From NCBI RefSeq assembly GCF_918814755.1, contig NZ_CAKKNT010000016.1:1-47159 (forward strand): a stretch of 47,159 nucleotides of DNA. Direction: 5' to 3'. Made by a program: the position numbers and the translations under genes. The notes under the pieces are model-generated. The model was not told the origin of the DNA and searched no databases. It was given only the letters and a program-made list of their open reading frames with translations. Below, piece by piece: positions 25,131 through 33,795 of this stretch (position 1 is its first letter; every line of letters starts with the position of its first letter). This DNA is from Periweissella ghanensis (GTDB lineage: Bacteria > Bacillota > Bacilli > Lactobacillales > Lactobacillaceae).

Positions 25131-26540
25131 ATGGCTTATGCATCAATCAATCCTTGGAATAATGAAGTTATCCGAGAATACCCATATGCTACTGACCAAG
25201 AAGTACAACAAGCAATTACTGAAGGACACGAATTATACTTGTCTTGGCGTAATGATGATGTTGCTACTCGATCACAACACTTGCATAACTTAGCCGATTA
25301 CTTAGAAGCACATACTGATGAATTTGCTGAAGTAATGACTAAAGAAATGGGTAAATTATTCAAAGAAGCCCAAGGTGAAGTTGCCCTTTCAGTGATTATC
25401 GCACGTTACTATGCCGATAATGCTGCTAAAATTCTTACACCAAAGCCTGTTACATCTGTAATGGGTGAAGCACAAGTTATTGCCCGACCAACGGGAGTAA
25501 TCTTGTCAGTTGAACCATGGAATTTCCCTTTGTACCAAATTATTCGTGTGTTTGCGCCTAACTTTATGGCGGGTAACCCAGTTATCTTAAAACACGCTGA
25601 CATCACACCTGGCTCAGCAGCCCAATTCCAAAAAGTTGCTGACGAATCAGGTATGCCAAAGGGTGCCTTTAAAAACTTATATGCTACTAATCAACAAGTT
25701 GACGATATTTTAGCTGACCCACGTGTTACAGGCCTTGCCTTTACTGGTTCTGAACGAGTTGGTAAAATTGTGGGTGCCGAAGCTGGTAGTCACTTGAAGA
25801 AGAGTACCTTAGAATTAGGTGGTAGTGATCCACTAATCGTCTTAGAAGATGCTGATTTGACTGAACTTAACAAAGTCCTCAAACAAACACGTCTCTACAA
25901 TTCAGGTCAAGTGTGTGTCTCATCAAAACGCTTGATTGTAACTGAAAACAACTACGACACTGTTTTAGGAATGTACATTGATGGCTTTAAGGAAGTCAAA
26001 GAAGTTGGTGACCCAATGGATCCTAACACTTCATTTGCTCCATTAAGTTCTGTTCGTTCTAAGAACATCTTAGTTGAACAAGTTAAAAAAGCCATTGAAG
26101 GTGGAGCAACGTTAGCTTACGGTACGCTTGACGAAGATTTAACAACTGCGCACTTTATGCCAGTTATCTTGACTGACATGACACCAGAAAATCCAATGTA
26201 CTACAATGAATTTTTCGGTCCTGTCGGAATGGTTATCAAAGTAAAAGATGAAGCCGAAGCAATTAAGGTTGCTAACGATTCAAATTACGGTTTGTCAGGA
26301 ATTGTCTTTGCCGGTAACGCTGATCACGGTACTGAAGTTGCATCACAACTTGAAACTGGTGCGGTATATGTAAACAGTTACGGTGGTACATTACCAGAAT
26401 TACAATTTGGTGGTGTTAAGAACTCAGGTTACGGTCGTGAAATGGGTGAAGAAGGAATTACTGCCTTTACTAACCAAGAATTGATTGTGACTCGTCGCAA
26501 GCCAATTGATTTAACTGATACTACTGGTGGTTTTTTATAA
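25131..26540 (+). CDS. NAD(P)-dependent aldehyde dehydrogenase, succinate-semialdehyde type
   Basis: This 469-residue enzyme oxidises an aldehyde to the acid, most like the succinate-semialdehyde dehydrogenase (GabD/Sad) group. The cofactor and active-site signatures are visible: PWNFPLYQIIRVF (near residue 128), GFTGSERVGK-like TGSERVG (near 205), the general base Glu in LELGGSDP (near 228) and the catalytic Cys in SGQVCVSSKR (near 262). AGAGGTG lies before the ATG. It is transcribed alone, with a long AT-rich leader and its own terminator. The true substrate is not certain; GABA or lactaldehyde metabolism are options. Confidence 0.92.
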   Translation: MAYASINPWNNEVIREYPYATDQEVQQAITEGHELYLSWRNDDVATRSQHLHNLADYLEAHTDEFAEVMTKEMGKLFKEAQGEVALSVIIARYYADNAAKILTPKPVTSVMGEAQVIARPTGVILSVEPWNFPLYQIIRVFAPNFMAGNPVILKHADITPGSAAQFQKVADESGMPKGAFKNLYATNQQVDDILADPRVTGLAFTGSERVGKIVGAEAGSHLKKSTLELGGSDPLIVLEDADLTELNKVLKQTRLYNSGQVCVSSKRLIVTENNYDTVLGMYIDGFKEVKEVGDPMDPNTSFAPLSSVRSKNILVEQVKKAIEGGATLAYGTLDEDLTTAHFMPVILTDMTPENPMYYNEFFGPVGMVIKVKDEAEAIKVANDSNYGLSGIVFAGNADHGTEVASQLETGAVYVNSYGGTLPELQFGGVKNSGYGREMGEEGITAFTNQELIVTRRKPIDLTDTTGGFL

Positions 26541-26560
26541 AATAAGCTAGTTGAATAAGA

Positions 26561-26591
26561 AGTCTGGAAAATTGTTTCCAGGCTTTTTTTG
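26561..26591 (+). terminator. Aldehyde dehydrogenase terminator
   Basis: A perfect 10-bp stem, AGTCTGGAAA/TTTCCAGGCT (one G-T pair), is followed by seven T. Its right arm and T tract (26571-26592) are identical over 22 bases to 24465-24486 downstream of the decayed adhesin. Confidence 0.9.
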
Positions 26592-26599
26592 TGGTGCAA

Positions 26600-26729
26600 G
26601 GCAGGCATGGCCGAAACGTGCTCGAATAACCAGCCAGTTCCGCCTAACTTTAAAACGATTAAAATACCTAACCCGTATTTTATCGTTTTGCGTTAGTGCT
26701 CACTGGCTACCGGTTATTCTCGCACTCTT
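26600..26729 (-). repeat. Hairpin element copy 8 (minus orientation)
   Basis: Read on the minus strand it starts AGAGTGCGAG. The outer stem is GAATAACC/GGTTATTC with CCAGT/ACTGG. The motif pair is GAGCACTAACG / GTTAGGCGGA, the inner stem is AAAACGAT/ATCGTTTT, and the tip is AATAC/GTATT around GGGTTAG. The end is GAGCACGTTTCGGCCATGCCTGCC in split form. No minus-strand gene ends here. Confidence 0.82.
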
Positions 26730-26841
26730 AATTCATGTCTCACTTTTTCCTCCCCATTTGACTGTATAAGAGTAGGGCAGTTGAGAGCTAGCCTCAACGA
26801 ACTACAACTAATCTCGCAGAACACAGACAGGAGGAAATGTC

Positions 26842-27045
26842 ATGTTAAAGTCAGTTAGTATCTACGTCTCAAGCCTCAACGAAAAAACGGGTAAGTTCTA
26901 TATCCCCAAGCGGTTCTCAGATGTGCCGGTTGAAGTGACCATGGAGCAAATTAAGCCCGTTGTGGCCGCACTAGAAACGATTGTTGATCTTGGTGATGTC
27001 CAAACAATTAACTTTGTTGAAACGCATTCTCACGGCTTATTATAG
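26842..27045 (+). CDS. DUF1659-like small protein
   Basis: The 67-residue product resembles the DUF1659 family (KTGKFYIPKRFSDVPVEVTMEQIKPVVAAL in two halves), a small Firmicute protein of unknown role that is often paired with DUF2922. The protein is soluble, with beta strands then one helix. GGAGGAAATGTC lies upstream of the ATG. The next gene starts 12 bases after the stop with GGAGGAG between, so the pair is co-transcribed. No function can be assigned. Confidence 0.75.
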   Translation: MLKSVSIYVSSLNEKTGKFYIPKRFSDVPVEVTMEQIKPVVAALETIVDLGDVQTINFVETHSHGLL

Positions 27046-27057
27046 GAGGAGTAGTCC

Positions 27058-27294
27058 ATGCTAGTTAAAAAATTATTGCTTCAATTCAAAAACGAAAAGA
27101 ACACCATCAACACTTTGGTGCTCACCGATGTTCTTGAACCCATCGACCCCGAAAAAGTGCAAGCCGCGATGAAAGTGATTGCAGCTAGTGGGATTTTTCA
27201 AGATAAGTACGGCAAAAAGAAGTACGTGACCCCACTTGCCGCCAAGGTCGTGAATACGGAAGATAACTCCGTCTTTGACCTTCGTAAAAAGTAA
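27058..27294 (+). CDS. DUF2922-like small protein
   Basis: This 78-residue protein of the DUF2922 type opens with KKLLLQFKNEKN and contains LTDVLEPIDPEKVQAAMKVI, the family's strand-helix pattern. Function is unknown; the family commonly sits beside DUF1659, as here. A strong ribosome binding site (GGAGGAG) and the 12-base gap show coupling to its neighbour. The pair is followed by its own terminator at 27316. Confidence 0.78.
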   Translation: MLVKKLLLQFKNEKNTINTLVLTDVLEPIDPEKVQAAMKVIAASGIFQDKYGKKKYVTPLAAKVVNTEDNSVFDLRKK

Positions 27295-27315
27295 GCAGCG
27301 TTAAAAGTTTTTTAG

Positions 27316-27347
27316 GAAATCCTCGGTTAAGCGCGAGGATTTCTTTA
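27316..27347 (+). terminator. Terminator after the DUF1659/DUF2922 pair
   Basis: The stem GAAATCCTCG/CGAGGATTTC with loop GTTAAGC or similar is followed by TTTATATTT. Confidence 0.82.
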
Positions 27348-27411
27348 TATTTATCTAGCATTTTTTAAGACTGTCTCAATAATTAAGTTTTGCCGGTCAA
27401 ATCAATAGTAG

Positions 27412-27439
27412 TTGTCCGTTGGTACGTTAAAATTATAAA
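27412..27439 (+). promoter_or_regulatory. Possible promoter of the 551-residue surface protein
   Basis: TTGTCC (27412-27417) and TATAAA (27434-27439) are 16 bases apart, 42 bases upstream of the ATG at 27482. Confidence 0.5.
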
Positions 27440-27481
27440 CATGACGAATTTTGGTCAATGAATATAAAAGGAGCATTACGA

Positions 27482-29137
27482 ATGAACGGACAACAACATT
27501 ATAAATTATACAAAAGTGGCAAATTTTTGGTTACCGCAGCCTTAGCAACTGGGGCCGTGGTTTTAGGCTTACATGCCCAACCAGTTAGCCGCGTGCATGC
27601 TGCTCAAGCACCGCTTAACCGCAGTGCCTTAGTCCAACAATTGGGCTACTCAACGAGCTACCAAGCACAATCATACACCCCAACTTCATTTAACAAATTA
27701 CAACAAGATATCAGCTGGGCCAAATGGGCGCTCACTAGTCCCCAAGCCACCCAAAGTCAAGTCAACTGGGCGGTAACGCTCTTACACCAAGATGGGCTCA
27801 ACTTAGTACCAATGGCTAACAAAAGCGGCCTGACAGCTCAATTGGGCTATGCTAAAAGCTACGGCACGACCGGCTTTGATGGGCAAATTTTGGCCAAGCA
27901 ACAACAAGACATTGCTACGGCCAACGCGCTTTTAAGCAACCCAAACGCCACGCAAGCCCAAGTTAACGCCTTGATCGCGACTTTACACCAAGACGACTTG
28001 AACTTATTAGGTAGTCAACAAGGGGTGGCCACCCAAACAACGCTCAAAACACTGGCCCAACAAGCGGCGAGTCAATTTGCGCCATATGCAGCCAATGCCC
28101 GTCAAGCTAGCGTACCAGTGGTGATTCCCGGTAACAGTAATTTGAGCGAAGGCCTCTACAACAGCTTGCAAGATAGCTACACGAATATCATGAGTGATGA
28201 CAACCTTAGCGACCAAATTGCTAATGCCCAACCGGTTGTCCAAGCGCTCTACTATGGACTTTACACGGATGCCGCCTACAACCACGTGCTTAACAACAGT
28301 GGCATCAGCCAAGCGTTGAGCAATGCCGTGAAAGCTTTACAAGTCGCTTTTCCTAATGCGACTGTCAACACCAACACCATTAACTTTGGTAGTTCAAACG
28401 CGAGTGTTGCCCAACAAGTGCAAGCTTTACAAGCGGCCACCACAAGTTTATTAGCTGGTTTCCAAGCTTTGAACAACAGTGTGATGACTGCGAGTGTTGC
28501 CCAACAAAACTTACAATGGGCCTTGAACAGTCAACCAGATGCGTATGGCGTAACCACTTCACCAGCGCGGGCGTTGTTATACGTGAATGCGAGCCAACAA
28601 CAAGAGTACAACCAAGCGCTCGCGACCGCTAAGCAAGTGGCCAACACGAATGGTAGCTCAGCCCAAACGTATGCGGACGCGTTGTTCCAATACAAATTAG
28701 CCGCTAAAGCCGTCTTCTTCCAAGCGGGCCAAAACTTAGTGGCGGGTTTACAACAAGCTTTTGGTGGTAACTACTTAACGGCCTACCACAAGTTATTGAT
28801 GTCAGGTTATGTGCCCGCCAACGATAATTCAGCTAACTTGATGAACTTGGCCAATGTCTTCAATCCAAATAACGGAGCGTGGTTAGCCACAGTTGCCCAC
28901 GTCTTCAACCAAGCCGATAACACGCTTGGCTGGACTGCGGCGGTATATGCGGCGAGCCTCAGTGCTCAAGGCGCCGGTCACACGACGGATCCGTTATACG
29001 CAACTATGCAAAATGATATGCAACCAGTTGCGGCGAATGCCAATGGTCAAAGTACTTTAGTGGGTCCTAAAGCGACCGTGACGGGGTTACAAGCCTTCTC
29101 CGATACAATCAATTATTTAAATAAATTCAGTAACTAA
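27482..29137 (+). CDS. Secreted surface protein with KxYKxGKx-type signal and two LGYS modules
   Basis: The 551-residue product has a signal peptide opening HYKLYKSGKFLV, where the usual Trp of KxYKxGKxW is Leu; cleavage is likely after VHAA near residue 41. Two modules of about 60 residues follow (QQLGYSTSY..., then AQLGYAKSY...), each ending in a helix like TQSQVNWAVTLLHQDGLNL. Residues from about 185 to 551 are an unrecognised helical, Ala/Gln/Asn-rich region. No LPXTG, LysM or SLH anchor is visible, so it is either released or held non-covalently. The ATG at 27482 follows AAAGGAG by 8 bases; the upstream ATG at 27458 lacks such a site. Confidence 0.85.
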   Translation: MNGQQHYKLYKSGKFLVTAALATGAVVLGLHAQPVSRVHAAQAPLNRSALVQQLGYSTSYQAQSYTPTSFNKLQQDISWAKWALTSPQATQSQVNWAVTLLHQDGLNLVPMANKSGLTAQLGYAKSYGTTGFDGQILAKQQQDIATANALLSNPNATQAQVNALIATLHQDDLNLLGSQQGVATQTTLKTLAQQAASQFAPYAANARQASVPVVIPGNSNLSEGLYNSLQDSYTNIMSDDNLSDQIANAQPVVQALYYGLYTDAAYNHVLNNSGISQALSNAVKALQVAFPNATVNTNTINFGSSNASVAQQVQALQAATTSLLAGFQALNNSVMTASVAQQNLQWALNSQPDAYGVTTSPARALLYVNASQQQEYNQALATAKQVANTNGSSAQTYADALFQYKLAAKAVFFQAGQNLVAGLQQAFGGNYLTAYHKLLMSGYVPANDNSANLMNLANVFNPNNGAWLATVAHVFNQADNTLGWTAAVYAASLSAQGAGHTTDPLYATMQNDMQPVAANANGQSTLVGPKATVTGLQAFSDTINYLNKFSN

Positions 29138-29143
29138 TTAGGA

Positions 29144-29174
29144 AGCTGCGACAATCTGTGTCGTGGCTTTTTTG
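29144..29174 (+). terminator. Terminator of the 551-residue surface protein gene
   Basis: The stem AGCTGCGACA/TGTCGTGGCT is followed by six T. Confidence 0.85.
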
Positions 29175-29313
29175 TTGGTTTTAATTTTATTTATTTTCAC
29201 GCAACAAACTTTAAAATATTTAAAAATAACCGATAAGTAATAGTTATATAAAAATTATTTTATATTTATCGGTTACATAATCTTTTTTGATATATTTTAA
29301 GGAGAAATATCGG

Positions 29314-32300
29314 ATGCAAGAAAAACGGCATTACAAGCTTTATAAAAGTGGAAAACAATGGGTAACCTGTGCCTTAACCGGGGTGGCCGTCGTGGCTGGT
29401 TTGGCGATCAGTGACTTGAGTCAAACAACGTCAAGCGCCCACGCTGCACAAGTTCGCGTGTCAAAAGCAGACCTCCAAAAGCAACTCGGCTGGTCAACTA
29501 ACTACAAATTAACGGATAGTAACAAAGCGCAATATGCGCAATTACAAGCTAATATTGCGGCTGCCAAAGCTTTGATGAACAACCGTCGCGCCACACCAGC
29601 GCAAATTAAAGCTGCGATTGATAAGTTACATAACACTGGCTTGATTATGATTAAGACGTCACAAGATGCTTTGATTAAGCAACTTGGCTGGTCAACGGCT
29701 TATAATCCAGACAATGTTGGCGCCAAGGAATATGCCCAACTCCAAGCCAAAGTTAAAGCGGCACAAGCTTTGATCAAGAGTGGAAAAGCGACAGCGGCAC
29801 AGTTAGAAGCAATTCGTAATGATTTGCATACAACTGGGGTAGTAGTTGCTAAAACGGAACCAGTTGTCGCCGCCCAAAAGTTGGAACAACAACTCGGCTG
29901 GTCAACGGGTTACACGCAAGACAACTTATCACCCGAACAATACCAAGCTTTGCAAGACAAAATTAAGACCGCTAAAGCCCTCCTAGCCAGTGGTAAAGCT
30001 ACGGCGGCTGATTTACGGAATATTCAAGCGTCATTGCATGCAACTGGGGTAACTATTGTGGAGACTAAATCAGTCGCTGCCAGTTCTGCTGCTGCCAGTT
30101 CTGCTGCTGCCAGTTCGGCTGCCGCTAGTTCAGCTGCCGCTAGTTCAGCTGCTGCCAGTTCAGCTGCCGCTAGTTCAGCTGCTGCCAAGTCAGCTGCTGA
30201 TGCGGCTGCGTCTGAAGCTGCCAAGCAACCGGTCTACGTGCCACCAGTTTATGTACCACCAGTGACGGTGCCGGTCTTTACCTCAGATGCAAAAACAGCC
30301 TTATTAGCGCTATTAGATTCAACTAGTGAATTGGGGAAAAATGTTTCAGATGGTGGTTCATTAGTCGGTCAAAAGGTGACTATTAATGGCCAAGGTAACT
30401 TACAAAGTGGAACAGTAACTTTGAATGCGAATACGCTTGCTAATTGGCGGACTAAAGTTCAAGCAACAACTACTGACCAACAAGTCGAACAAGATGGGCA
30501 AGCACTTACGGATGCAATTTATAGCGTAGTTGTTAATCAGATTAATCCAGTTGGTGGCATCAATAAAACTACTTACAATATTGGTAACAAAAGCATCTCA
30601 GAAGTTTTTAGCCAGTTATTTAGTAGTTTTGAATTTTCGTACCCAACGTTTAATTTTACCGCAAGTAATCATTTGTATTTCCCAGTTGCGGGGAGGATTA
30701 ATACCTTAGAAAGTCGTGTTAACTCTTTGGTAACAACTACGTTAAATTTAATTAAATTCAATAATGATTTAGCAACTGCCACACCGGTTAAGGAAACTAA
30801 CGAAAATCATGAGGATATTGCAAAGAATACGGCAATCGATAAATTATTTGCAGCTTCACGCCAAGTTGGTAAGATAACAGGTACTGCCAATCCGGTAACA
30901 GGTTATGCAAGTACTATTACCTTTAAAGAGGGTGCGACAATTAATGATCAAACGACTAAAGCTAAAGTAGCATTTAATAATGAAGTAAATCAAATGCAAG
31001 CGATTATGGCTAGCTGTGGTAATGGAGTTGTCACGCCACTTGGGGTAAAACCTGACTATAGTAAATCAGCGCGTGAAATCAATGCCTTAGCGGATAAGAT
31101 TATTGTGGATGCACAAGCATTGGATATGCATAACTACGCTGCGGCAACTGAAAGCCAAAGTAATTTGGCAGTTTTTGATAGTCTCATTAGTAGCGATGCA
31201 GCATTATTTACGACAATGCGAAGTAACAATGCAGAGTTGATGGATAAGTGGCAAGCAGGTGATGGCCAAACAATTACCAATGCGAAGGCGATTGTTGAAG
31301 CATTATATGCAACAATTTTACAAAAAACAGATAAGATTTCGGACAATTACGAAAAAGAGCAATTATTAAAACACTTTGATCTTAAGCTCTATCTAGGCGG
31401 GCACGATGCCTTTCCAGATCTTAAATTTACGGCAACTGGTTTAGAAATCGGTGAACCTGGGCAAGCAATTGATGACGCTATGCAAACAAGTGAATTGATT
31501 GATTTATTAAATAATGCAGTCGATATTAATGCACTACAGGAAGCTGTTCTTAAGCCAGATAGTTATTATGATAAATACAGTACAGCGTTACGAGCAGCTG
31601 CTAAAAAGTTAGGCCTTGCTGATAAGAATGGATTCTTGCCACAACTTGGACTTAAGGGCGGCGTGGCTAAGGAGCAGTTAGGTAACGAACAAAATTTGAT
31701 TAGTAATTTAAACACCCAGGTTGCCAATGTGATTAGTGGGATGAATGAAAATGATAACATGGTGTTGGAATTTATCGATGTTCCAGATGCTAATAGCTTG
31801 ATTACGGAACTCAATGAGGCAGTGGATAAAGTTGTAGCGATTAAAGAGGATGTTCAAGTGGCAACGCCTTTGCAATTAGCCCAAGCACGACTAACAGATA
31901 ACTTGGCAATGTTTGGCCAACCGTTGGAAGAGGTACAAACAAATTGGTATGACAGCCAAAAAAATGTAGCGGCTGCCCAAGTTGCATTACAAAAAACAAT
32001 GGCCATTGTATACGGAAAATCACTTACGGCAACCGCTGATACCCAAAAAAATGCACAACAAGCATTTGAGCGGGTAATCTCGCTTCTTAATGAATCATTT
32101 ACGGGGATAACTTATAAAGAGGGATTGCTAACATTTGGCCAACCGAATGATCCTACTGATGACACTGATGGGATTAATACCATCGCTAGTGCCGTTTTAC
32201 AGTTACAAGTAGCGATGCAGGATATTAATTATAATCAATATCCACCGTTAAAAACAGCTAGAGAGAAATTACAAGCGGTATTGCAATCTAATGGTTACTC

Positions 32301-32871
32301 ATGGATGAATGCTGAACCCGGCACATATTTGGGATATGTAATGTACCCTAGTGGTAATGCTGATTTGCAAAGTAATAATTTTGATACGATTAAGAATATG
32401 GTAGCTGTAGCTAAAAAATATAATGCTGATGTTAGTCAAGCGGTTAAGTTATTGAATACTAATGATATCAAGGTAGTAGATGAAATTAATGCTATGTGTG
32501 ATACATTACAAGCTGATGGTGCTAAGATTGAGGCTCAATATGCAACACGTGTTGAGAATAAAATGGATTTATCCGCACACTTAACAGAGCATTATAAAGA
32601 TACAGGCTTAGTAGAAAATGGTAAATTTAAATCACTGACGGCAACCGAAAGCCAAGCTAAAGATCAAAAATTAGTAACTGAAATTGCTTTCTATAATTTT
32701 GCGATTGAGCAGTATAATGCGCTTAATGCAGATAGTAATTTGGGTGATAAGAATACCATTGGTGGTTTGGTAATACAGGCAGTTAGGACACTAACTACTT
32801 CAGGAATTTTACAAGGCCAAGATGAAGCACCACAAAATCAAGTTCCACCGGTACAAAATCAAGGTAATTAA
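29314..32871 (+). CDS. Large secreted surface protein with KxYKxGKxW signal, three LGWS modules and Ser/Ala stalk
   Basis: The 1185-residue protein starts with a classic signal (HYKLYKSGKQWV), with cleavage near AHAA at residue 45. Three modules of about 62 residues follow (KQLGWSTNY, KQLGWSTAY, QQLGWSTGY), each with ATPAQI/ATAAQL and LHxTG ends. A stalk near residues 250-295 consists of repeated SSAAA units, then VYVPPVYVPP. The remaining 880 residues are helical with no family I recognise. The tail is QNQVPPVQNQ and no wall-anchor motif is present. Its N-terminal half is clearly paralogous to the broken gene at 22336. AAGGAG lies 8 bases before the ATG at 29314. The Ser-rich stalk is a possible O-glycosylation target. 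Confidence 0.88.
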   Translation: MQEKRHYKLYKSGKQWVTCALTGVAVVAGLAISDLSQTTSSAHAAQVRVSKADLQKQLGWSTNYKLTDSNKAQYAQLQANIAAAKALMNNRRATPAQIKAAIDKLHNTGLIMIKTSQDALIKQLGWSTAYNPDNVGAKEYAQLQAKVKAAQALIKSGKATAAQLEAIRNDLHTTGVVVAKTEPVVAAQKLEQQLGWSTGYTQDNLSPEQYQALQDKIKTAKALLASGKATAADLRNIQASLHATGVTIVETKSVAASSAAASSAAASSAAASSAAASSAAASSAAASSAAAKSAADAAASEAAKQPVYVPPVYVPPVTVPVFTSDAKTALLALLDSTSELGKNVSDGGSLVGQKVTINGQGNLQSGTVTLNANTLANWRTKVQATTTDQQVEQDGQALTDAIYSVVVNQINPVGGINKTTYNIGNKSISEVFSQLFSSFEFSYPTFNFTASNHLYFPVAGRINTLESRVNSLVTTTLNLIKFNNDLATATPVKETNENHEDIAKNTAIDKLFAASRQVGKITGTANPVTGYASTITFKEGATINDQTTKAKVAFNNEVNQMQAIMASCGNGVVTPLGVKPDYSKSAREINALADKIIVDAQALDMHNYAAATESQSNLAVFDSLISSDAALFTTMRSNNAELMDKWQAGDGQTITNAKAIVEALYATILQKTDKISDNYEKEQLLKHFDLKLYLGGHDAFPDLKFTATGLEIGEPGQAIDDAMQTSELIDLLNNAVDINALQEAVLKPDSYYDKYSTALRAAAKKLGLADKNGFLPQLGLKGGVAKEQLGNEQNLISNLNTQVANVISGMNENDNMVLEFIDVPDANSLITELNEAVDKVVAIKEDVQVATPLQLAQARLTDNLAMFGQPLEEVQTNWYDSQKNVAAAQVALQKTMAIVYGKSLTATADTQKNAQQAFERVISLLNESFTGITYKEGLLTFGQPNDPTDDTDGINTIASAVLQLQVAMQDINYNQYPPLKTAREKLQAVLQSNGYSWMNAEPGTYLGYVMYPSGNADLQSNNFDTIKNMVAVAKKYNADVSQAVKLLNTNDIKVVDEINAMCDTLQADGAKIEAQYATRVENKMDLSAHLTEHYKDTGLVENGKFKSLTATESQAKDQKLVTEIAFYNFAIEQYNALNADSNLGDKNTIGGLVIQAVRTLTTSGILQGQDEAPQNQVPPVQNQGN
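30076..30190 (+). repeat. 15-bp tandem repeats encoding the Ser/Ala stalk
   Basis: Seven to eight copies of a 15-bp unit close to AGTTCAGCTGCTGCC encode SSAAA. Third-position changes (GCT/GCC, TCA/TCG/TCT) show divergence between units. Gain or loss of a unit would change stalk length without breaking the frame. Confidence 0.85.
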
Positions 32872-32873
32872 TT

Positions 32874-32916
32874 AAAAAAGCTCTCCACGACATTGGCTGT
32901 CATGGAGAGCTTTTTA
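32874..32916. terminator. Terminator of the 1185-residue surface protein gene
   Basis: The stem AAAGCTCTCCACGACA/TGTCATGGAGAGCTTT is flanked by A and T runs and can serve both the plus-strand surface gene and the minus-strand DUF1304 gene. Confidence 0.9.
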
Positions 32917-32929
32917 GTATGCGGGACTG

Positions 32930-33018
32930 GGCAGCGGAGCCAAAACGTGCTCGCAAAGCCAACAACCTGAAGCGATACGCATCTTTACATGATGGTACCC
33001 ATCAAGCACGCAGTTCTA
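32930..33018 (-). repeat. Hairpin element copy 9 (truncated, minus orientation)
   Basis: It begins GGCAGCGGAGCCAAAACG and continues TGCTCGCAAAGCCAACAACC. From there it follows the reverse complement of copy 2 closely for about 80 bases (AGCGATACGC, GATGGTACCCATCAA), then stops abruptly where copy 10 begins. The left arm of the stem is missing, so it can no longer fold. It looks interrupted or deleted by copy 10. Confidence 0.75.
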
Positions 33019-33148
33019 GGCAGTAGAGCCGAAACGTGCTCGAAGCCGCAAGTCCCTAGGCATATACGCAACACCCTACTGACTCATAGACCGAGTCATT
33101 GGTTGTTACTAGTATGCCACGGCACTTACCGCGGCTTCTCGCACTCTG
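33019..33148 (-). repeat. Hairpin element copy 10 (minus orientation)
   Basis: On the minus strand AGAGTGCGAG begins 6 bases after the DUF1304 stop. The outer stem is GAAGCCGC/GCGGCTTC, the middle motif GGCATACTAG / CGTATATGCCTAGG is the same core type as copy 5, and the tip is GACTC-GGTCTAT-GAGTC. The end is GAGCACGTTTCGGCTCTACTGCC in split form. A bidirectional terminator lies beyond copy 9. Confidence 0.83.
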
Positions 33149-33153
33149 CCCTC

Positions 33154-33525
33154 TTATTTAAACACCAACAAAATAATCAAAGTCACAATCGCCGGTGTCC
33201 CTTGCATCAACAAGATCTTAGGTTTACCACCAGAAATCGCACCAAAGATTGCCGCAATGACGACGAAAATGATACATGCAAGAGTAGCCATGTAACGAGC
33301 GTCAGTAGGGAACAAGTACACTGAAAGCAATGTCATAACGGCTACAAAACCGTTGTAGAGACCTTGGTTGGCCATCAAAACTTTAGCTTCGTGTTGCGCT
33401 GTGAATTCGTTAGGTAAGTCAAATTCCTTAGCAAGTTGGGCAGGTGAGAAGAACATTTCCATCAACATGATACCAAATGCTTCGACACCAACAATGGTTG
33501 CGAAAATAATTGAGATTAAAGACAT
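33154..33525 (-). CDS. DUF1304 family membrane protein
   Basis: The 123-residue product has four hydrophobic segments and the DUF1304 signatures LMANQGLYNGFVAV (near residue 50) and GGKPKILLMQGTPAIVTLI (near 98). Function is unknown. AAAGGAAG lies before the ATG on the minus strand. Its stop is separated from hairpin copy 10 by only a few bases. It converges with the 1185-residue surface protein gene. Confidence 0.9.
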   Translation of the reverse strand: MSLISIIFATIVGVEAFGIMLMEMFFSPAQLAKEFDLPNEFTAQHEAKVLMANQGLYNGFVAVMTLLSVYLFPTDARYMATLACIIFVVIAAIFGAISGGKPKILLMQGTPAIVTLIILLVFK

Positions 33526-33720
33526 TATATCTTCCTTTCATATCTGAAAAAATTGCGAAAAACGATTATGTTGGTAAGTATAGAGGAATTGGGGGAGGGT
33601 GACAAGTTACGTGCTGCGGAAGTTTGAGCGGTGGGGGTTTAAAACAAAGGTGATAATTATTTTTGCGATAACAAATATTAAGAAAGTTAAGAATTAAATC
33701 GAACATTTATCTGTGTGAAT

Positions 33721-33749
33721 TTGCAAATATTGGCTTAATTCCGTATAAT
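33721..33749 (+). promoter_or_regulatory. Promoter of the deoxyribosyltransferase gene
   Basis: TTGCAA (33721-33726) and TATAAT (33744-33749) are exactly 17 bases apart and 46 bases upstream of the ATG at 33796. Confidence 0.75.
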
Positions 33750-33795
33750 AAGATTTAATGATAACGTTTTGTTAATTTAAAGGAGGAATCTTATC

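Noticed and set aside
26551-26769. 72-codon ORF after the aldehyde dehydrogenase
   Set aside because: It runs through the terminator and hairpin copy 8 and its composition is that of the repeat, not of a protein.
32989-33324. 111-codon plus-strand ORF opposite DUF1304
   Set aside because: It covers hairpin copies 9 and 10 and then the antisense of a clear DUF1304 gene; no ribosome binding site.
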